The notes below the pieces were generated by a model. It was given only the letters and a program-made list of their open reading frames with translations, ran no database searches and was not told the origin of the DNA. From the NCBI GenBank assembly GCA_022059125.1, contig JAEUWY010000001.1, positions 5,580,001 to 5,644,000 of the forward strand: a DNA stretch of 64,000 nucleotides. The letters run 5' to 3'. Below, piece after piece: positions 31,754 to 43,362 of this stretch. How positions within the stretch are numbered: the first letter of the stretch is position 1; every line of letters begins with the position of its first letter. Source of the stretch: Corynespora cassiicola. Taxonomy: Eukaryota > Ascomycota > Dothideomycetes > Pleosporales > Corynesporascaceae. The translations under genes were made by a program, and so were the position numbers.

Positions 31754-33395
31754 CCTCTTGGCCGATCAAGCTTTGTAGGCCAAAGTCCTCGCCTTGGAGA
31801 TGGCTCGTTGAATATCCAGAAGATTTTGGCCCACAATCCGGGTATCTACCACCAAGAAAGCCATTGCGACTCGGCCAGCACTTATGTTGGGCTCTGGATC
31901 GTCCACAGTAGCGCCAACGGACAATCATGGAAGAATTGACTCACGTACCAGTGCCAGATCACAGTGATCTAATGATCTTCTCTTGTCTGATCCCGATTAT
32001 GAATGTCCTGGTACTACATCTCCCATGGTCGCACCACACCGAACAGCCTTTCTTTGACAGGATTCCATCAAGTCATTGGTCTTATCCTCACCGATCCCAT
32101 CCTTACCCCTGCCATGTGTTATATCTGGCCCAGCATCACCCAAAACGTCTTGTTCGAGCACATTATACTTGTATAGGCTCAAAGTGTCTCGATTGCAGCC
32201 CCACCTCGCAGTCACCCATCTCGGGTATCCGCGCCATCTCCAGCAAACACGGGCCTCTCACAAGACCCAACAAGTCAGTGCACCGTCACATGTGACAAAC
32301 GTTCGACCCTGAAAAGCGGCTACACAGGCTATGGGTGCCGGGCCTCGCCGGATGGATTTCGAGACCACGTTTTTACAAGAGCCATTGTAGGCTTTCCACG
32401 TCGCGGATTCGGACAGGTGGAGGAAATGGAGGTTGTTGAGAGGGTACGCGGGTGTGAGGGTGGTATGCGAGGGTTACAGGGCGAATATCAAATTGATGCG
32501 TGTAGGCGCGGCAGCCGTCTTGTGAAAGGGTTGGGGAGGGGGGAATGTAGAAAAGGGATGATTTTTGGGGTGAATGAGACTGCAATCGTGTGTATACTGG
32601 TGCTGTACTCATATGAAATCTGATATAATTACCCTTTGATTTGTACCTAGGTGAGTTGGGATAATCAAAGCACAAAACTGTTTTGGTTGAATAATTGACA
32701 TGACTGAATTCTGAGCTCCTGATAATGGGCTGTTGTTACAAATATTATATTTAGACTGCCTTGTCAGATTCACATTTGTTCAAGACACCTACCTTGGTAC
32801 CTGCCTCTTAATGCAGCAGCCGTAATCTTCCAAGGATTGCTTTTAAGACGTTTCTTGATCTTAAAACTATGGTCAGGTGACGTACTGGAGTGGAAGGTAG
32901 GGACGCAAAACAATTCATAGCGACATGTTGACGGAAAAAGTGCTCAGCAAAGGGTATATGCTAATACGTACCCAGGTAGGCATCCAGATGTCCAGAGGTG
33001 GTGAAGTATCACGTGAGATGCTATAACTTTGGGTGGGAGCTCAATGGTCGATTCTTACAAGGCACCATCATGGCTCTGACGTATCAACTCAACCACAATC
33101 ATGTTTACTACTACAACTCAAGTCGAGACTTCACATCGAATCTCCTGACTCCGCTATTCAAACGTGTCGCATGGGACAGGATAGGAAGGTTGACCGAGGG
33201 GACGTGCGCACACTATGGAGCCCTTGTCGTCCCCCTCCGGACATCGGTACCTCTGGACCATTGCATTTCAGCTAAACTCTCCCTATCTACATCTCTAGCC
33301 CTACAAATTCGCTAGTCTAATTTCTAGTCGGCTGGTTCGGCTCAGCTTTTTCCGAGTTTTGCGTGCGAAAACATTGGGCTTTGATATCCACCATA
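31754..33395. other. Intergenic, 1.6 kb, nothing recognised
   Basis: Only short open frames (up to 122 codons) with no recognisable motif. No tRNA-like or repeat structure noticed. Confidence 0.5.
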
Positions 33396-34885
33396 ATGAG
33401 CGTTCCCCTAAGTCAATCCCTCGCATCCACATACGCCTAGTACAAGAGCGATACCTGTGAGTTGATGCACTATGCCAATTGAGCATTGCTGACCGCCATC
33501 ACTAGCGCTGATTGCAGGATGGCTGCTAGATACAGCGAGGAAGGCTGGATTCCAGCCCAGTGCCCCACAGCAGCCAGCTTCGGGCCAAGGTCGCCTCAAG
33601 GGCAAGACCAGAAAGGCCGCAAGTGTACAGGCTAGCTCGGGTGGCAGTTACAAAATACGAGTGGCCGAGTTCGTGCCAATGGCTACCGCCATTGCAAGTT
33701 GCACTCCAAAGATCAGCGTTGAAGCTAGTCTTCTGAAGCTGTTTGGTCGTGTCATTGCTGCTCGGCGCCAGGTCTCGGAAAACTTCTCCCACCAAACAGC
33801 AGCCGAATCGAAAGAGAGCACTGAGCGCCACAACTACTTTCTCAACGTTCTGGAGAAGACTCGTTCATTGCTGTTGCCATTGCAATCTGAGACAAAGAGA
33901 AAAAAGAGGAAAGACTCGATATCTGCCAAACCGGAAGAAGACGTCAAGTCTGAGAATCGCTTCAATAAGCTTACTGTTGAGGTTAGTCTCGAAGAAAATG
34001 ACAGCCCAGTGGCGGCGGAGGAAGAGGAGGAGCCGCTTCCAGCCATCGAGCCGGTCGAGATCTATCAGGGCGACTCGGAGGAGGAGGACGAGTTCTTCCT
34101 GGCCATCGCCCTCTACATCCAGGACATTCAGACATTGCGAGACTACATTATCAACATGTGGCTGGATTTCAAGAATGACCAAAAAGACGATCGGGACCGA
34201 ACGGGCATCATCAAGATGACACTGCTTACAAACACTGCAATTGACCTCGTGCGCCACTTGGAGGGTAAATCCGACATGACATTGAAACGGCCTAAGAATT
34301 ATCCTGCGAGCAAGTTCCCAGTATGGACCCTGCCGGCACTTCTCTTCTATACATACCACCCATGGATGCAAGAGCATAGCGGATTGGCAAACAGAACCCC
34401 ATTACCGCGACTTTTAGCGCGCCGCCGACCCGTGCAAGACGTGCGAGTTTTGCGTGCAGCGGTCCATGCTCAGTGTCAGGTATCCAGAACATGCACAGAA
34501 ACAACCGAGCATCAAGGACAGCTCTGACGTGCAACCCTTGAATCGACTGGATCTAGGAAGCAGGGTCCGTACTCTCTATGAGGATGCCATTTCGGACTGC
34601 ATGCAAGATGTTTGGGCGCAATGTGCGAGATTCGCCGATGAGGACGACTGGCCCGTGGGGTTCGAGTCGCTAGACAAGACGTTCCTTGATGGGCACGATC
34701 AGGACGGAAACCCGATAACGATTGGTCCCGAGATCCTCAAGAGGTTGGATCCGGACATGGTCAAGGAGATGCTTCACTCGTTGAACGAGGTCGAAGGTGG
34801 CATGGAGCTTTCCAAAGATTTCGGAGCTTCCGTCATTGGCGACGTGAGCTACAGTTATTTTTCCGACTTTGGATGGATGGAATAG
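33396..34885 (+). pseudogene. DUF6604-domain protein, broken copy
   Basis: Fungal DUF6604 family by the N-terminal layout (YKSDTSLIAGWLLDTARKAGF, then YKIRVAEFVPMA, HNYFLNVLEKTRSLL, NRFNKLTVEV, and WTLPALLFYTYHPW). The ancestral model is exon 33396-33456, a 49-nt intron (33457-33505), and an exon from 33506. Three lesions are visible: TAG at 33438-33440 where relatives usually have Gln; a frameshift at about 34365-34382 (frame 1 to frame 2); and TAG at 34415-34417 just before DPCKTCEFC. No GT-AG intron removes the second and third. A truncated product from Met near 33679 to 34527 is still open. Function of DUF6604 is unknown; such proteins are common in expanded fungal families. Confidence 0.65.
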
Positions 34886-35392
34886 GGTGGGGTTGTGACG
34901 GTTAGGGCCCATTTTTGGATGGGAAATCTCGGACGGGAGATGTTGGGACGTGGACAGTGAAAATCTTTGCAACAGAATCTAAGGCTTGCTTGTGGGCTAT
35001 CCTTTAATTTTTCGGTTGTTCTAAAAACAAACTCAGCGTAGGTAAGGCTTCAACAGCCATGAAAAAAAAAGCGATTTAGAGTGGCCGGTTATGCTCTCGA
35101 TTCGGGGGACAGCTTGTACTTGGAAGTCTGCGAGCCAGTACGAAGTTACTGTGAAAGACAGACACACATATCATTCGGCTACTGTCAAACTAACAATATG
35201 CATACATGCAAAGCTCATATCCGTTGCAAGTTGAGTAACCTCCCCTTAAGAGAGGAGGGAAATTAAAAAGCTAACATGAGCCATTATCCACGTACATTAT
35301 CTACTCACCCTACTACAGCTCGACCTCTCCACTCCCCCCCTCCCTCCCTCTCATGCGGCTCTCGGCCCATGGATGATGGCCCACCCACCCGC
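34886..35392. other. Intergenic between convergent genes
   Basis: 3' flanks of the DUF6604 pseudogene and pectin lyase gene. No gene seen. Confidence 0.5.
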
Positions 35393-37057
35393 TCAGACGC
35401 ACTGGTGGTACCACTCGTTCCACGCCTTGCACGTACCCTGCGCGCATGCCGTGGGGCCCGTCCACCCATTGCCGCCGCAGCGCTGGTACAGTTGCGCCAG
35501 CTGCTGCTGCTCTCCAGGCGAAGACGAAGTGCAAGTCGACGTCGGGGCTGCGGCGGTGGTGGGAGCTGCGGGTGTGGGGGTGCTGTCAGGGGCAGAGGTG
35601 GTGGCGGGCTGGGACGAGGATCCCGTAGCGGCCGGAGTCGAGGAGACGGCTACTTCTTCCTTGGAAGGGCTGGGGGCTTCGGATGAAGGGTCTGGAGTTG
35701 GGATGCTGGACGCCGTGTACCGGGTAGGCGTAGGGGTAGCAGTAGGCGTGCTCTCGACGACGACGGCAGAGCTCGACGCCGTGGGCTCAGCCTCCCCCCC
35801 TGCTGAGAGCCTTCCCGCACCCGCATTCGCCCTGACCGAAGCAATGATATCCTTTGCCGGCTTCGCGACCACGAGCATCTCGCCCGCCTCCTCGGCCACT
35901 CGCTCCAGGGCCTCAACATCCCTCACCTCGCCCAACTTGCCCGAGTCACTATCCAGCGAGTTCGCCTCGCACGCGCGGCCAATGTACTTTTCGCAGTCGG
36001 CCTCGGAGCCCGCGGGCACGTCGAAGATGGAATTCGCGCGCTCGAGCGAGTACCCCGTCATGGGCTGCGACACGTTGATGAAGGCGTTGCCCTCGATCAG
36101 ACTCCACGTGCTGGGCTCCGCATCAAACGCATGCCCACTCATGTCCTCGAACAGATTGTTCACGGCGTGGAACACATTCGTCGCCCCGTCCTTGTCCGTC
36201 CCGTAGTGCGGCGCCCGCCCCGAAATGTCGTGCAGCCAGTTGCCCTGGAACGTGTACCGGTCCTCGGCCCCGATCAGCAGGATGGCCCAGTAGTGCTCGC
36301 CGTTGCAGGTCCGCGACCACGGACTCCGCCCGTCGAACTCGTTGCCCGAGATGGTGACGCGCCCCGCCGCGTTCCAGCCCGCGACCAGCATCTGCCGGCC
36401 GATGAGCGAGAAGGTGCAGCGGTCGATCCAGACGCGGTCGGTGCCGTCGAGCGTGACGGCGTCGCCGCCCCACACGCTCTGCGGGTTGAGGTTGGTGATG
36501 TGCACGTTTTGCACAATCACGTTGGTGGAGCCGGACAGGTCGAGGCCTTTTCCTGCGATGGTGGGCGAAGAACCGCGGCCGACGAGCGTCTTGTTGGAGG
36601 CAATCTTCAGGGGGGTGTCGGTTGCGGCGTCGTATTCGAGGTTGGGGATCAGCACGTCGTCGGCGTTTGATGCGTCGGGGCAGTTGAGCGTCCCGAGGAG
36701 GTTCTGGCCGCCGGCGGAGACGGGGCAGGCGCGCGGTTCGCAGCCCGACGTGGTCGTCTTGCCCTCGGTGCCGACGAAGTCCCATTCTCTGTCGATGACG
36801 ATGACGCGGGGGACGTCGTCGGAGAGGAGGGCTTTGAGTCTGGGACAGGGTCAGCCTGGCTCGAAGGGACGTTGGACGATGCGGCAGTGTGCAATGCTTG
36901 GGCGACTTGCTTACTCTTCGTAGTCGGCCGGGATCTGGGGCGTTGCGTCTCCTCCGCCAGTCGTGCCCGTGGCCATGCCAAAGGCCTTTCCGACCACCTG
37001 GCCGTGGGCTAGGGGCAAGGCGGCGGCGGCGACCGCCAGCAAGGTACGGGCGAGCAT
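35393..37057 (-). CDS. Secreted pectin lyase (PL1) with C-terminal CBM1
   Basis: Predicted 529 aa from exons 37057-36915 and 36839-35393 (75-nt intron GTAAGC...CCCAG). Signal peptide [20 protein letters not shown] right-handed beta-helix pectin/pectate lyase domain spans about residues 25-390, with [21 protein letters not shown], a [24 protein letters not shown] block and [15 protein letters not shown], characteristic of fungal pectin lyases that split methylated pectin by beta-elimination. A Ser/Thr/Pro/Ala-rich linker (about 390-490) leads to a fungal cellulose-binding CBM1 (last 35 residues, [14 protein letters not shown]...WYHQC with four Cys and the aromatic binding face). Acts outside the cell on plant wall. 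Confidence 0.93.
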
Positions 37058-38629
37058 CTTGCCGGTTGACAAGAAAAGTCTGGCCTGCAGTGCGTGTATG
37101 TGTGTAGGGCTAATCCGCGCGTGTACAGTGAATTCTTTCACCGAATAGAAAGAAACCAAGAAAAAAAAAAGGAGTGGACGCGCAGGGCGCAAATACTGAC
37201 AATGAACAGAAGCTGTACTCGAAATCGAGTATATCTACAAAGGAACGAACGTGGTGTACTAGGAACTACAAGTCCAGGGCTTGGCTTTATAACATACTAC
37301 AGTCCCACCGGCCATGGCCCTATCCGAATCCGACTCGCAAGCTCCTTTTCCGGCGGCAAGACATCGGCCGAATGCTGCCTCTTCTGACCTTTTCGTGTTG
37401 GCTCACCACCTGCAAGAGCTAGATTCGACCTGATTTGCGGCTAGCTGTGGCGCACGTTGCCGCGATCCCGTGGCCGCGGGATCAGAGATTACTCGGGTGG
37501 TTGGCGGTGCAGAAGCGCGGTGCCTCCCAGGTGCTTGGCCGCGGGGTACGGTTTAGCCATGGGATTCTCAGCGTCGTCCTTGTATTTTAAAGGGCGTCCC
37601 TTGCCTTGGCTCTACAGTGGTAGGCTAAAAGTAGGTCCAACTTGGCTTTGTAGAAAGAGTCTGACAGGGGGGTGGGGGGGGCCCGAGTACTTGGCCGAGC
37701 AGTGGATGCAGTCTACTGACAGTACTAGGCTGGATCGGGCACGCGGCCGGGCCTCGATCTGGGGCCGTTTCATCCTTAAGCCAACGTCGACCGTTTTAAA
37801 TTGGCTCCCCGCGGATGTCTGCGTCCGACTCGTCAAAAGTCCATGTAGACTCATGGGCTTCTGCGTGCCCACAAAGCGGGGGCCTTTTTGGAGTATCTTG
37901 CTCCTCGGTGGCATCGGGTTTGGAGAAGCGCCGCGCCGCCGAGGTTTGCCGGGGTTGGAGACTGCGTTCCCTAGACTTGGAGATGCTGGTAATTTCCGAG
38001 TATGAGATTCTTGTGCCATCTCCAGCTCACTTTTCTCCTTCACCCAAGGGGATCTGGAGATTTACACGTGAACTTTCATCATGAGCGTTGGAGGGTCGGA
38101 AGGGCATTGGCGCTGTCCAGTGAGGCGTTAGCTCAAGACGACATTCCATCTGCCTTAATGTGTGGCGCTTACGAACCGCTGACGTGCCGGATAACTCATA
38201 AAAGGATACTCGTGTAGGAGTGAAACTTCAATGTGTTCAATAGAAGCTTTCGGTTTTCTTCACACAAGTGTTCTGCAGAACATCACACTGCAAAACTACT
38301 TGATGAATTCCTACATGACACTGAGGGAGATTTCTCGCCACCTGATGCCGGTTTCTTAGCACGTCAACGACATCAAACAGTCAGTCAATCTCTTTAAAGT
38401 AAAAGATGTTTCCTTTTTTATCTGCGCACATGGAGCTATTCGATTTGCCCAGACGCAAATGCGCGCGAGCTTTCAGGCAAAACCCCTGACAACGGTTATG
38501 TCCTTTGGTAATTCATTACACAACTTACTATTCCCACTATTTCAAAAACCTATGTCTATCATAACCCCAGCCATTCCCTCCTTGGAGACGCACGCTTCAT
38601 ACGCTCCATACTCAGCCCCTGTAATGACC
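37058..38629. other. Intergenic, 1.6 kb, promoter of pectin lyase
   Basis: No gene recognised. A 182-codon plus-strand frame at 37457-38005 has no family signature and is overlapped by an equally long frame on the other strand. Several GGGG-containing sites resemble carbon-catabolite repressor sites, which is common by chance in this composition. Confidence 0.45.
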
Positions 38630-39889
38630 CTAAGATTCAATGCCCGGTACCATCCTTGCCAATGCATCCGCAACATCATTGGCGAAAGACTCGTCGTTGA
38701 TTGCTCGCTGGTCTTCGACAATCTTCACATTGATTCCTTGCAATCCCTCTTTGATGGCTGCGAACATGGCCTCGTCCGCTTCCTTGTCCTCAAAAGGTCC
38801 ACCAGGCACGGCAATCATGCTGATGCCTCCCATCGGTAACCACACCTGCACCAAGCTCGCATCCCGAGCTGCTTTTAGCTTCGTCGAAATAAACCCGCCG
38901 ACTTTCCTGGCTTCCTCTACATTTGTCCGCATCAGCGTGACCACTGGGTTGTGCTCGAACAACTTCCTCTGCTTGTACTTGTCTGGTACTGTGCCGACGG
39001 GGCCAAAATTGGTCATGTCGGTAGCGCCAACTGAGACGAGCGTCGGGATTCCAGCCTTGACGGCAGCTTCGAGTCGACTTGGGCCCGCGCTCATAACGCC
39101 ACCGGTCAGGTGATCGCATATCTCGGTGGTGGTCAGATCGAGCACCGCATCGAGCTGACCCTCGTTTACCAGCCGCTCCATGGCTTTTCCTCCGTGGCCT
39201 GTCGCATGGAAAATGTAGGCTTCGCAGCCGTACTTGGTCTCCAGGCGTTTTCGGATCGTGTCGACTGCGGGAGTCGTCACTCCAAACATGGTGATGCCAA
39301 CCCTAGGCTTCTTTGGCTGCGAGGTCGTCTCTGGGCTGGCGACACGAGATGCATAGCCGCCTGCCATGCCTGCCATGGCAAGCGCTGCATTGGACAGAAT
39401 GTTTCGGAGCACTTGATTGAGGCCCGCAACGTCCACGACAGAGTACATGAGCGTAATGTCTGTTTCCTCAATAATCGGCCCGGTATCGCCACTGGCCACG
39501 GTCGACACGATTAACTTTGGAAACCCAATGGGAAGCGCATCCCGCATCACAGCAGAGCCCAGAGACGTTCCGCAGGACCCTCCAGCTGCGACGATGCCGT
39601 GTATCTTGCCATTGCTGAACAGCTCTTTCACGGCCTTTGTCGCGCACGACGACATTGCCTTGATGACCTCGTTCCTGCTCAAGTCTGCAACCTTTTGGCC
39701 ATTTCCGTACTTTTGCAAAAGCTGGCCGCTGGTGATGCTGATGGCGCTGTGTTTCGTTTCGGACCGCCCCACGTCGATGAGAATGGTCTCGGTACCGGGG
39801 ACCCGTCCCATCTCATGTCGGAGGTAGAGGAGCTCGTCCAATTTTGTGTCGCACGTCCCCAGAATGGCAACTGTCCGCGTGTGTTCCAT
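38630..39889 (-). CDS. UPF0261 / Tm-1-like ATP-binding domain protein
   Basis: 419-aa single-exon protein of the UPF0261 family. Signatures: N-terminal VAILGTCDTKLDEL, GIVAAGGSCGTSLGSAVMRDALPIG, FPKLIVSTVASGDTGPII, ITMFGVTTPAVDTIRKRLE, and FHATGHGGKAMERLV. In plants the same domain is the N-terminal half of Tm-1-type proteins, where structural work showed nucleotide binding. It is transcribed divergently from a TIM-barrel gene that matches the C-terminal half of those plant proteins, with only 261 bp between the start codons, so the two products probably act together. Biochemical role in fungi unknown. Cytosolic; no signal peptide. Confidence 0.92.
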   Translation of the reverse strand: MEHTRTVAILGTCDTKLDELLYLRHEMGRVPGTETILIDVGRSETKHSAISITSGQLLQKYGNGQKVADLSRNEVIKAMSSCATKAVKELFSNGKIHGIVAAGGSCGTSLGSAVMRDALPIGFPKLIVSTVASGDTGPIIEETDITLMYSVVDVAGLNQVLRNILSNAALAMAGMAGGYASRVASPETTSQPKKPRVGITMFGVTTPAVDTIRKRLETKYGCEAYIFHATGHGGKAMERLVNEGQLDAVLDLTTTEICDHLTGGVMSAGPSRLEAAVKAGIPTLVSVGATDMTNFGPVGTVPDKYKQRKLFEHNPVVTLMRTNVEEARKVGGFISTKLKAARDASLVQVWLPMGGISMIAVPGGPFEDKEADEAMFAAIKEGLQGINVKIVEDQRAINDESFANDVADALARMVPGIES

Positions 39890-40150
39890 CCTGAATCTTC
39901 TCCGGCAGGACGTCTGTTAGTAACTGATATCAGCTTTGGCACACAAATGTTAGTCGGGAGGTGACAGCATTACGAAGCCCCACCCGACTACGCGACAGCT
40001 GATGTCATCATGCGCCGAGGGCTACATGTGCATGTCCTTACTTTTTTTTTTCCCCAATCCCTTCATTCCCACCAGCAGGACAGCACGCAAAAGACATCCA
40101 AATAATCCCCAAAAGAAAGAAAGAAAGAAACGAACCGAAAAGCCCCCACA
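39890..40150. promoter_or_regulatory. Bidirectional promoter with inverted repeat TAGTCGGG-N24-CCCGACTA
   Basis: Shared 261-bp promoter of the UPF0261 and TIM-barrel genes. Perfect 8-bp inverted repeat arms lie at 39951-39958 and 39983-39990. The CGG half sites facing each other resemble a binding site for a dimeric Zn2Cys6 regulator. A poly-T/C tract precedes the TIM-barrel gene. Confidence 0.55.
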
Positions 40151-40984
40151 ATGCCCCCCACCAACCGCCAGGAAATCCTCTCCCGCCTCCGCACCCAAAT
40201 CTCCAACAACCAACCCATCATCGGCGCAGGCGCCGGCATCGGCCTGTCCGCCAAATTCATCGAGGCCGGCGGCGGCGACCTCATCATCATCTACAACAGC
40301 GGCCGCTTCCGCATGGCCGGCCGCGGCTCCCTGGCCGGCCTGATGCCCTACGGCAACGCCAACGACGTCGTCCTCGACATGGCCCGCGAGGTGCTCCCCA
40401 TCGTGCGGCACACCCCCGTGCTGGCGGGCGTGTGCGCCTCGGACCCGTTCCGCGACATGGATGGCTTCCTGCGGCAGCTGCGGGACCTGGGATTCGCGGG
40501 CGTGCAGAACTTCCCGACCGTGGGCCTCATTGACGGGCAGTTTCGCGCCAATCTCGAGGAGACGGGCATGGGGTATGCGGCCGAGGTCGAGGTCGTGAGG
40601 AAGGCGCGCGAGCTGGACATGCTGACGACGCCGTATGCGTTCAACGTCGAGGAGGCGAGGCTGATGGCGGAGGCGGGGGCGGATATCATCGTGGCGCACA
40701 TGGGGTTGACGACTTCGGGGTCGATTGGGGCGGCGAGCGGGAAGACGTTGGATGAGAGCGTCGAGTTGGTGCAGGCGATTCGGGATGCGGCGGCAGAGGT
40801 GAAGGAGGATGTCATTGTGCTCTGCCACGGTGGGCCGATTGCCGAGCCAAAGGATGCAGAGTATGTGCTGTCGAGAACGAAGGGGGTGCATGGTTTTTAT
40901 GGCGCGAGCTCCATGGAGCGGTTGCCGGTCGAGGAGGCCATCACGAACATCACAAAATCCTTCAAGAGCCTAAAGACGGGTTGA
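40151..40984 (+). CDS. TIM-barrel protein, PEP-hydrolase-like family (PF09370 type)
   Basis: 277-aa single-exon protein. [68 protein letters not shown], and [14 protein letters not shown] are diagnostic of the phosphoenolpyruvate-hydrolase-like/IGPS-superfamily TIM barrel that forms the C-terminal half of plant Tm-1-type proteins. Active site and substrate are unproven for this family. The divergent arrangement with the UPF0261 gene supports a functional pair. Strong GC-ending codon bias in the first half. Confidence 0.92.
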   Translation: MPPTNRQEILSRLRTQISNNQPIIGAGAGIGLSAKFIEAGGGDLIIIYNSGRFRMAGRGSLAGLMPYGNANDVVLDMAREVLPIVRHTPVLAGVCASDPFRDMDGFLRQLRDLGFAGVQNFPTVGLIDGQFRANLEETGMGYAAEVEVVRKARELDMLTTPYAFNVEEARLMAEAGADIIVAHMGLTTSGSIGAASGKTLDESVELVQAIRDAAAEVKEDVIVLCHGGPIAEPKDAEYVLSRTKGVHGFYGASSMERLPVEEAITNITKSFKSLKTG

Positions 40985-41197
40985 AGAAGATGACTAATGA
41001 AATGAGATGAATATCTTGAGCAACTGGCCGAACATCTAAAGAACCGCAGGTGTCCCCTTCCTTCAACTTCTTTGGGCCATTGATGCCAAAATTGATGCTA
41101 TTTCTTATCATCCGCATTCTACTTAGGCATTATGTCCTGCAACCTTGACTTTTTTTTGGTACTCAACTCGCCCATTCCGCTGTCATGACTGGCTAAC

Positions 41198-43362
41198 CTA
41201 TTCAGCTAGAATACCAGACATGAGCTCTTCCACCTTATTTCCGTCCTCCAATTCGCCAATATACATGATATGCCTATCTGGCCTGAGTAGGATGATACAC
41301 CCAGACAGACGGTCGATTCCATACCCCTCGTATGCGTCACTGCGCATGAAATCATTCGATTCAGGGTTATCGATGAACACTTGATCAACCCTCAGGCCTT
41401 TGGATACTATCTGAACCAAGAATTGAGGCAGGTCAAACACTTCGATGCTGTCTCTCGAAGACGTATGTATGGTGAGAATATCGAAGAAATCCTCCCGTTG
41501 GAATCCATTGCGTGCGGTTCTTTGGAGGAAGGATGTGGGCTGCTCGAGCACCTGGCTCAATTTCCGAACCCGCCCCAGTGAGTTGGCATCTGTGACGTCT
41601 CCAGCGAAGACGAGAAGCTTATATCGCCCGTCACTAGGCAGACGTTTCTCCAGATCGACCGGCATCCCGCTGATGTGGCCCCGAACCCATTTTGTCAGTA
41701 GCCGTCGTCCCACGAGGGCTTTGGGCGCTAGGTGCTGCTTGGAGATGGACTTTGCCACCAGGGTTCCATCTTCATACTCGATGCCGGTGCAGCTGACAAA
41801 TGGGAGGTTCTTGACAAAGGCGTCGTATGAGGTCTTGAGAGCTCCATTGCTGACCATTGTGGGAGAAAAGTTTCGATCAAACTCTACAAGTTGGCGGCAT
41901 ATCAGACCGCGCTCTTCCGCATATGATTGGAGGATCTTGCGTTTGGCGAGGCCTTTCACAACATGAGCAATCTTCCAGCCCAGATCGTACGCTACAACAG
42001 TCAGTGTGCTTCTGGTTGAGAATTCATCCTTGGCTCACTTACTGTCTTGCAAGCTAAAATTCATTCCAATCCCGGCCTTTGGTGAATGCGTGTGCAGAGC
42101 ATCGCCTGCCAGGAAGATTCTCTCTTTTTCAGAAAGCTTCGTGGCCATTCTCTGGAAAGATTCGAAGACCCCAAACCAGTCCACCTTCTTAAGCTTGACT
42201 TCGTACGGATAAAGCCCCTTTTGAATGGTTGCCAACATTTCTTCGAGTTTGAGCGAATCCCGATCCTTGAGTTCGTCGACTGTGAAGCCGATGCGTATAA
42301 GTCCCTTTTCACGAGGCAAGACCATGAAGAATCGCCCGTCTCTCATAACGATGCTCCGAGTGAGGATGTCCGCTCATCCAAGTGTCAGCAGAAAAAGGGA
42401 CAGTGATATCAATGTCAAGATAGGATCAAGCTTACGGAAATTCGTTTCGGCAACAAAATCAAGAGCCACCCCGCCTGGTTCTCTGGGCGCGGTAGCACTA
42501 TTGGCACCGATGGACTTGCGCACAATACTGCGGGGGCCATCCGTACCGATCAGGTACTTTGCTCGGATGATTTCGGTGGTGCCTTCTTTCCCACTCGGAC
42601 GACGGATCCTATACGGCTCATCTCTGGGGTCCCAGTTGAAGTCTCCAGGCTTAGGTATGCTCCCTTTGCGATCGTCGGTTGCTTCTGTCATCTCCGCTTC
42701 TGTCAGGTGTTTGACGGTCACAGTGATGGGATAGGCCTCAGGATCATCGGCGCTGGAGTCGTCCAGCTTGATCTCGGTGGCTTGGACACCGCGCTCGACC
42801 TCGAGATTGTTGAAGCGCTTCATTCCGTCCATCAGAGTACGTTCGAGATCACCTATGTGTAAGTCTTCAGTATTTTTCTTCTTCAAAGGGTAAAGGGCTG
42901 CACGGGTTCAAGACACACCTTGGACGACATTCGTCTGGTAGAATCGTCCAAGCTCCGGATACCACTCTGGAGCGCGCATCATGCGCTTGATTCCGCCTTT
43001 GCCATCGTCGCCCTGCATCAACGTCAGTATAAACCTGCAACTGGTGGATCTTGGCGACAGACCCAGTAATTCGTCTCAAACATGGGGGCACCAGTCTCCA
43101 GGATGGGGTCGACAATGCCAAACGACGCGAGGATTTCCATGGAGCGGATTTGCAAGCTATCGGCTTTGCCTCTGAACCACTTTGTAGGTTGTGCGTCAAT
43201 GACACGTGCATTTACACCCAGTCGTGCCATCCACAGAGCGGCCGTGAGCCTGTGCCCGAAAGGTCAGCAAAGATGTGGTACTCGAGATGGGTCGTATACA
43301 TGCCCTGATGGCCCAGCTCCAATGATCAATACATCTGTGGTTGACTCTGTCGCCGAAGCCAT
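41198..43362 (-). CDS. Phenol 2-monooxygenase-like FAD-dependent hydroxylase
   Basis: Group A aromatic flavoprotein monooxygenase, predicted 626 aa from six exons (minus strand: 43362-43304, 43249-43063, 43012-42919, 42852-42436, 42372-42043, 41991-41198). Introns are 54, 50, 66, 63 and 51 nt; all phases agree. The first intron needs a GC donor (GCATGT), since only that junction gives GAGPSGLTAALWMARLGV (residues 15 on). Later motifs: YLIGTDGPRSIVRKSIG, GDALHTHSPKAGIGMN (from residue 342) for FAD ribityl binding, and DTYDLGWKIA. The C-terminal ~200 residues form the thioredoxin-like dimerisation domain of phenol hydroxylases (DRLSGCIILLRPDRHIMYIGEL). NADPH-dependent ortho-hydroxylation of a phenol is the family activity; the actual substrate is unknown. 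Confidence 0.9.

Noticed and set aside
37457..38005. 182-codon plus-strand frame in the pectin lyase upstream region
   Set aside because: No family signature, ordinary base composition, and a competing frame on the other strand; not called.
40022..40891. 289-codon minus-strand frame opposite the TIM-barrel gene
   Set aside because: Antisense shadow with Arg/His-rich low-complexity product.
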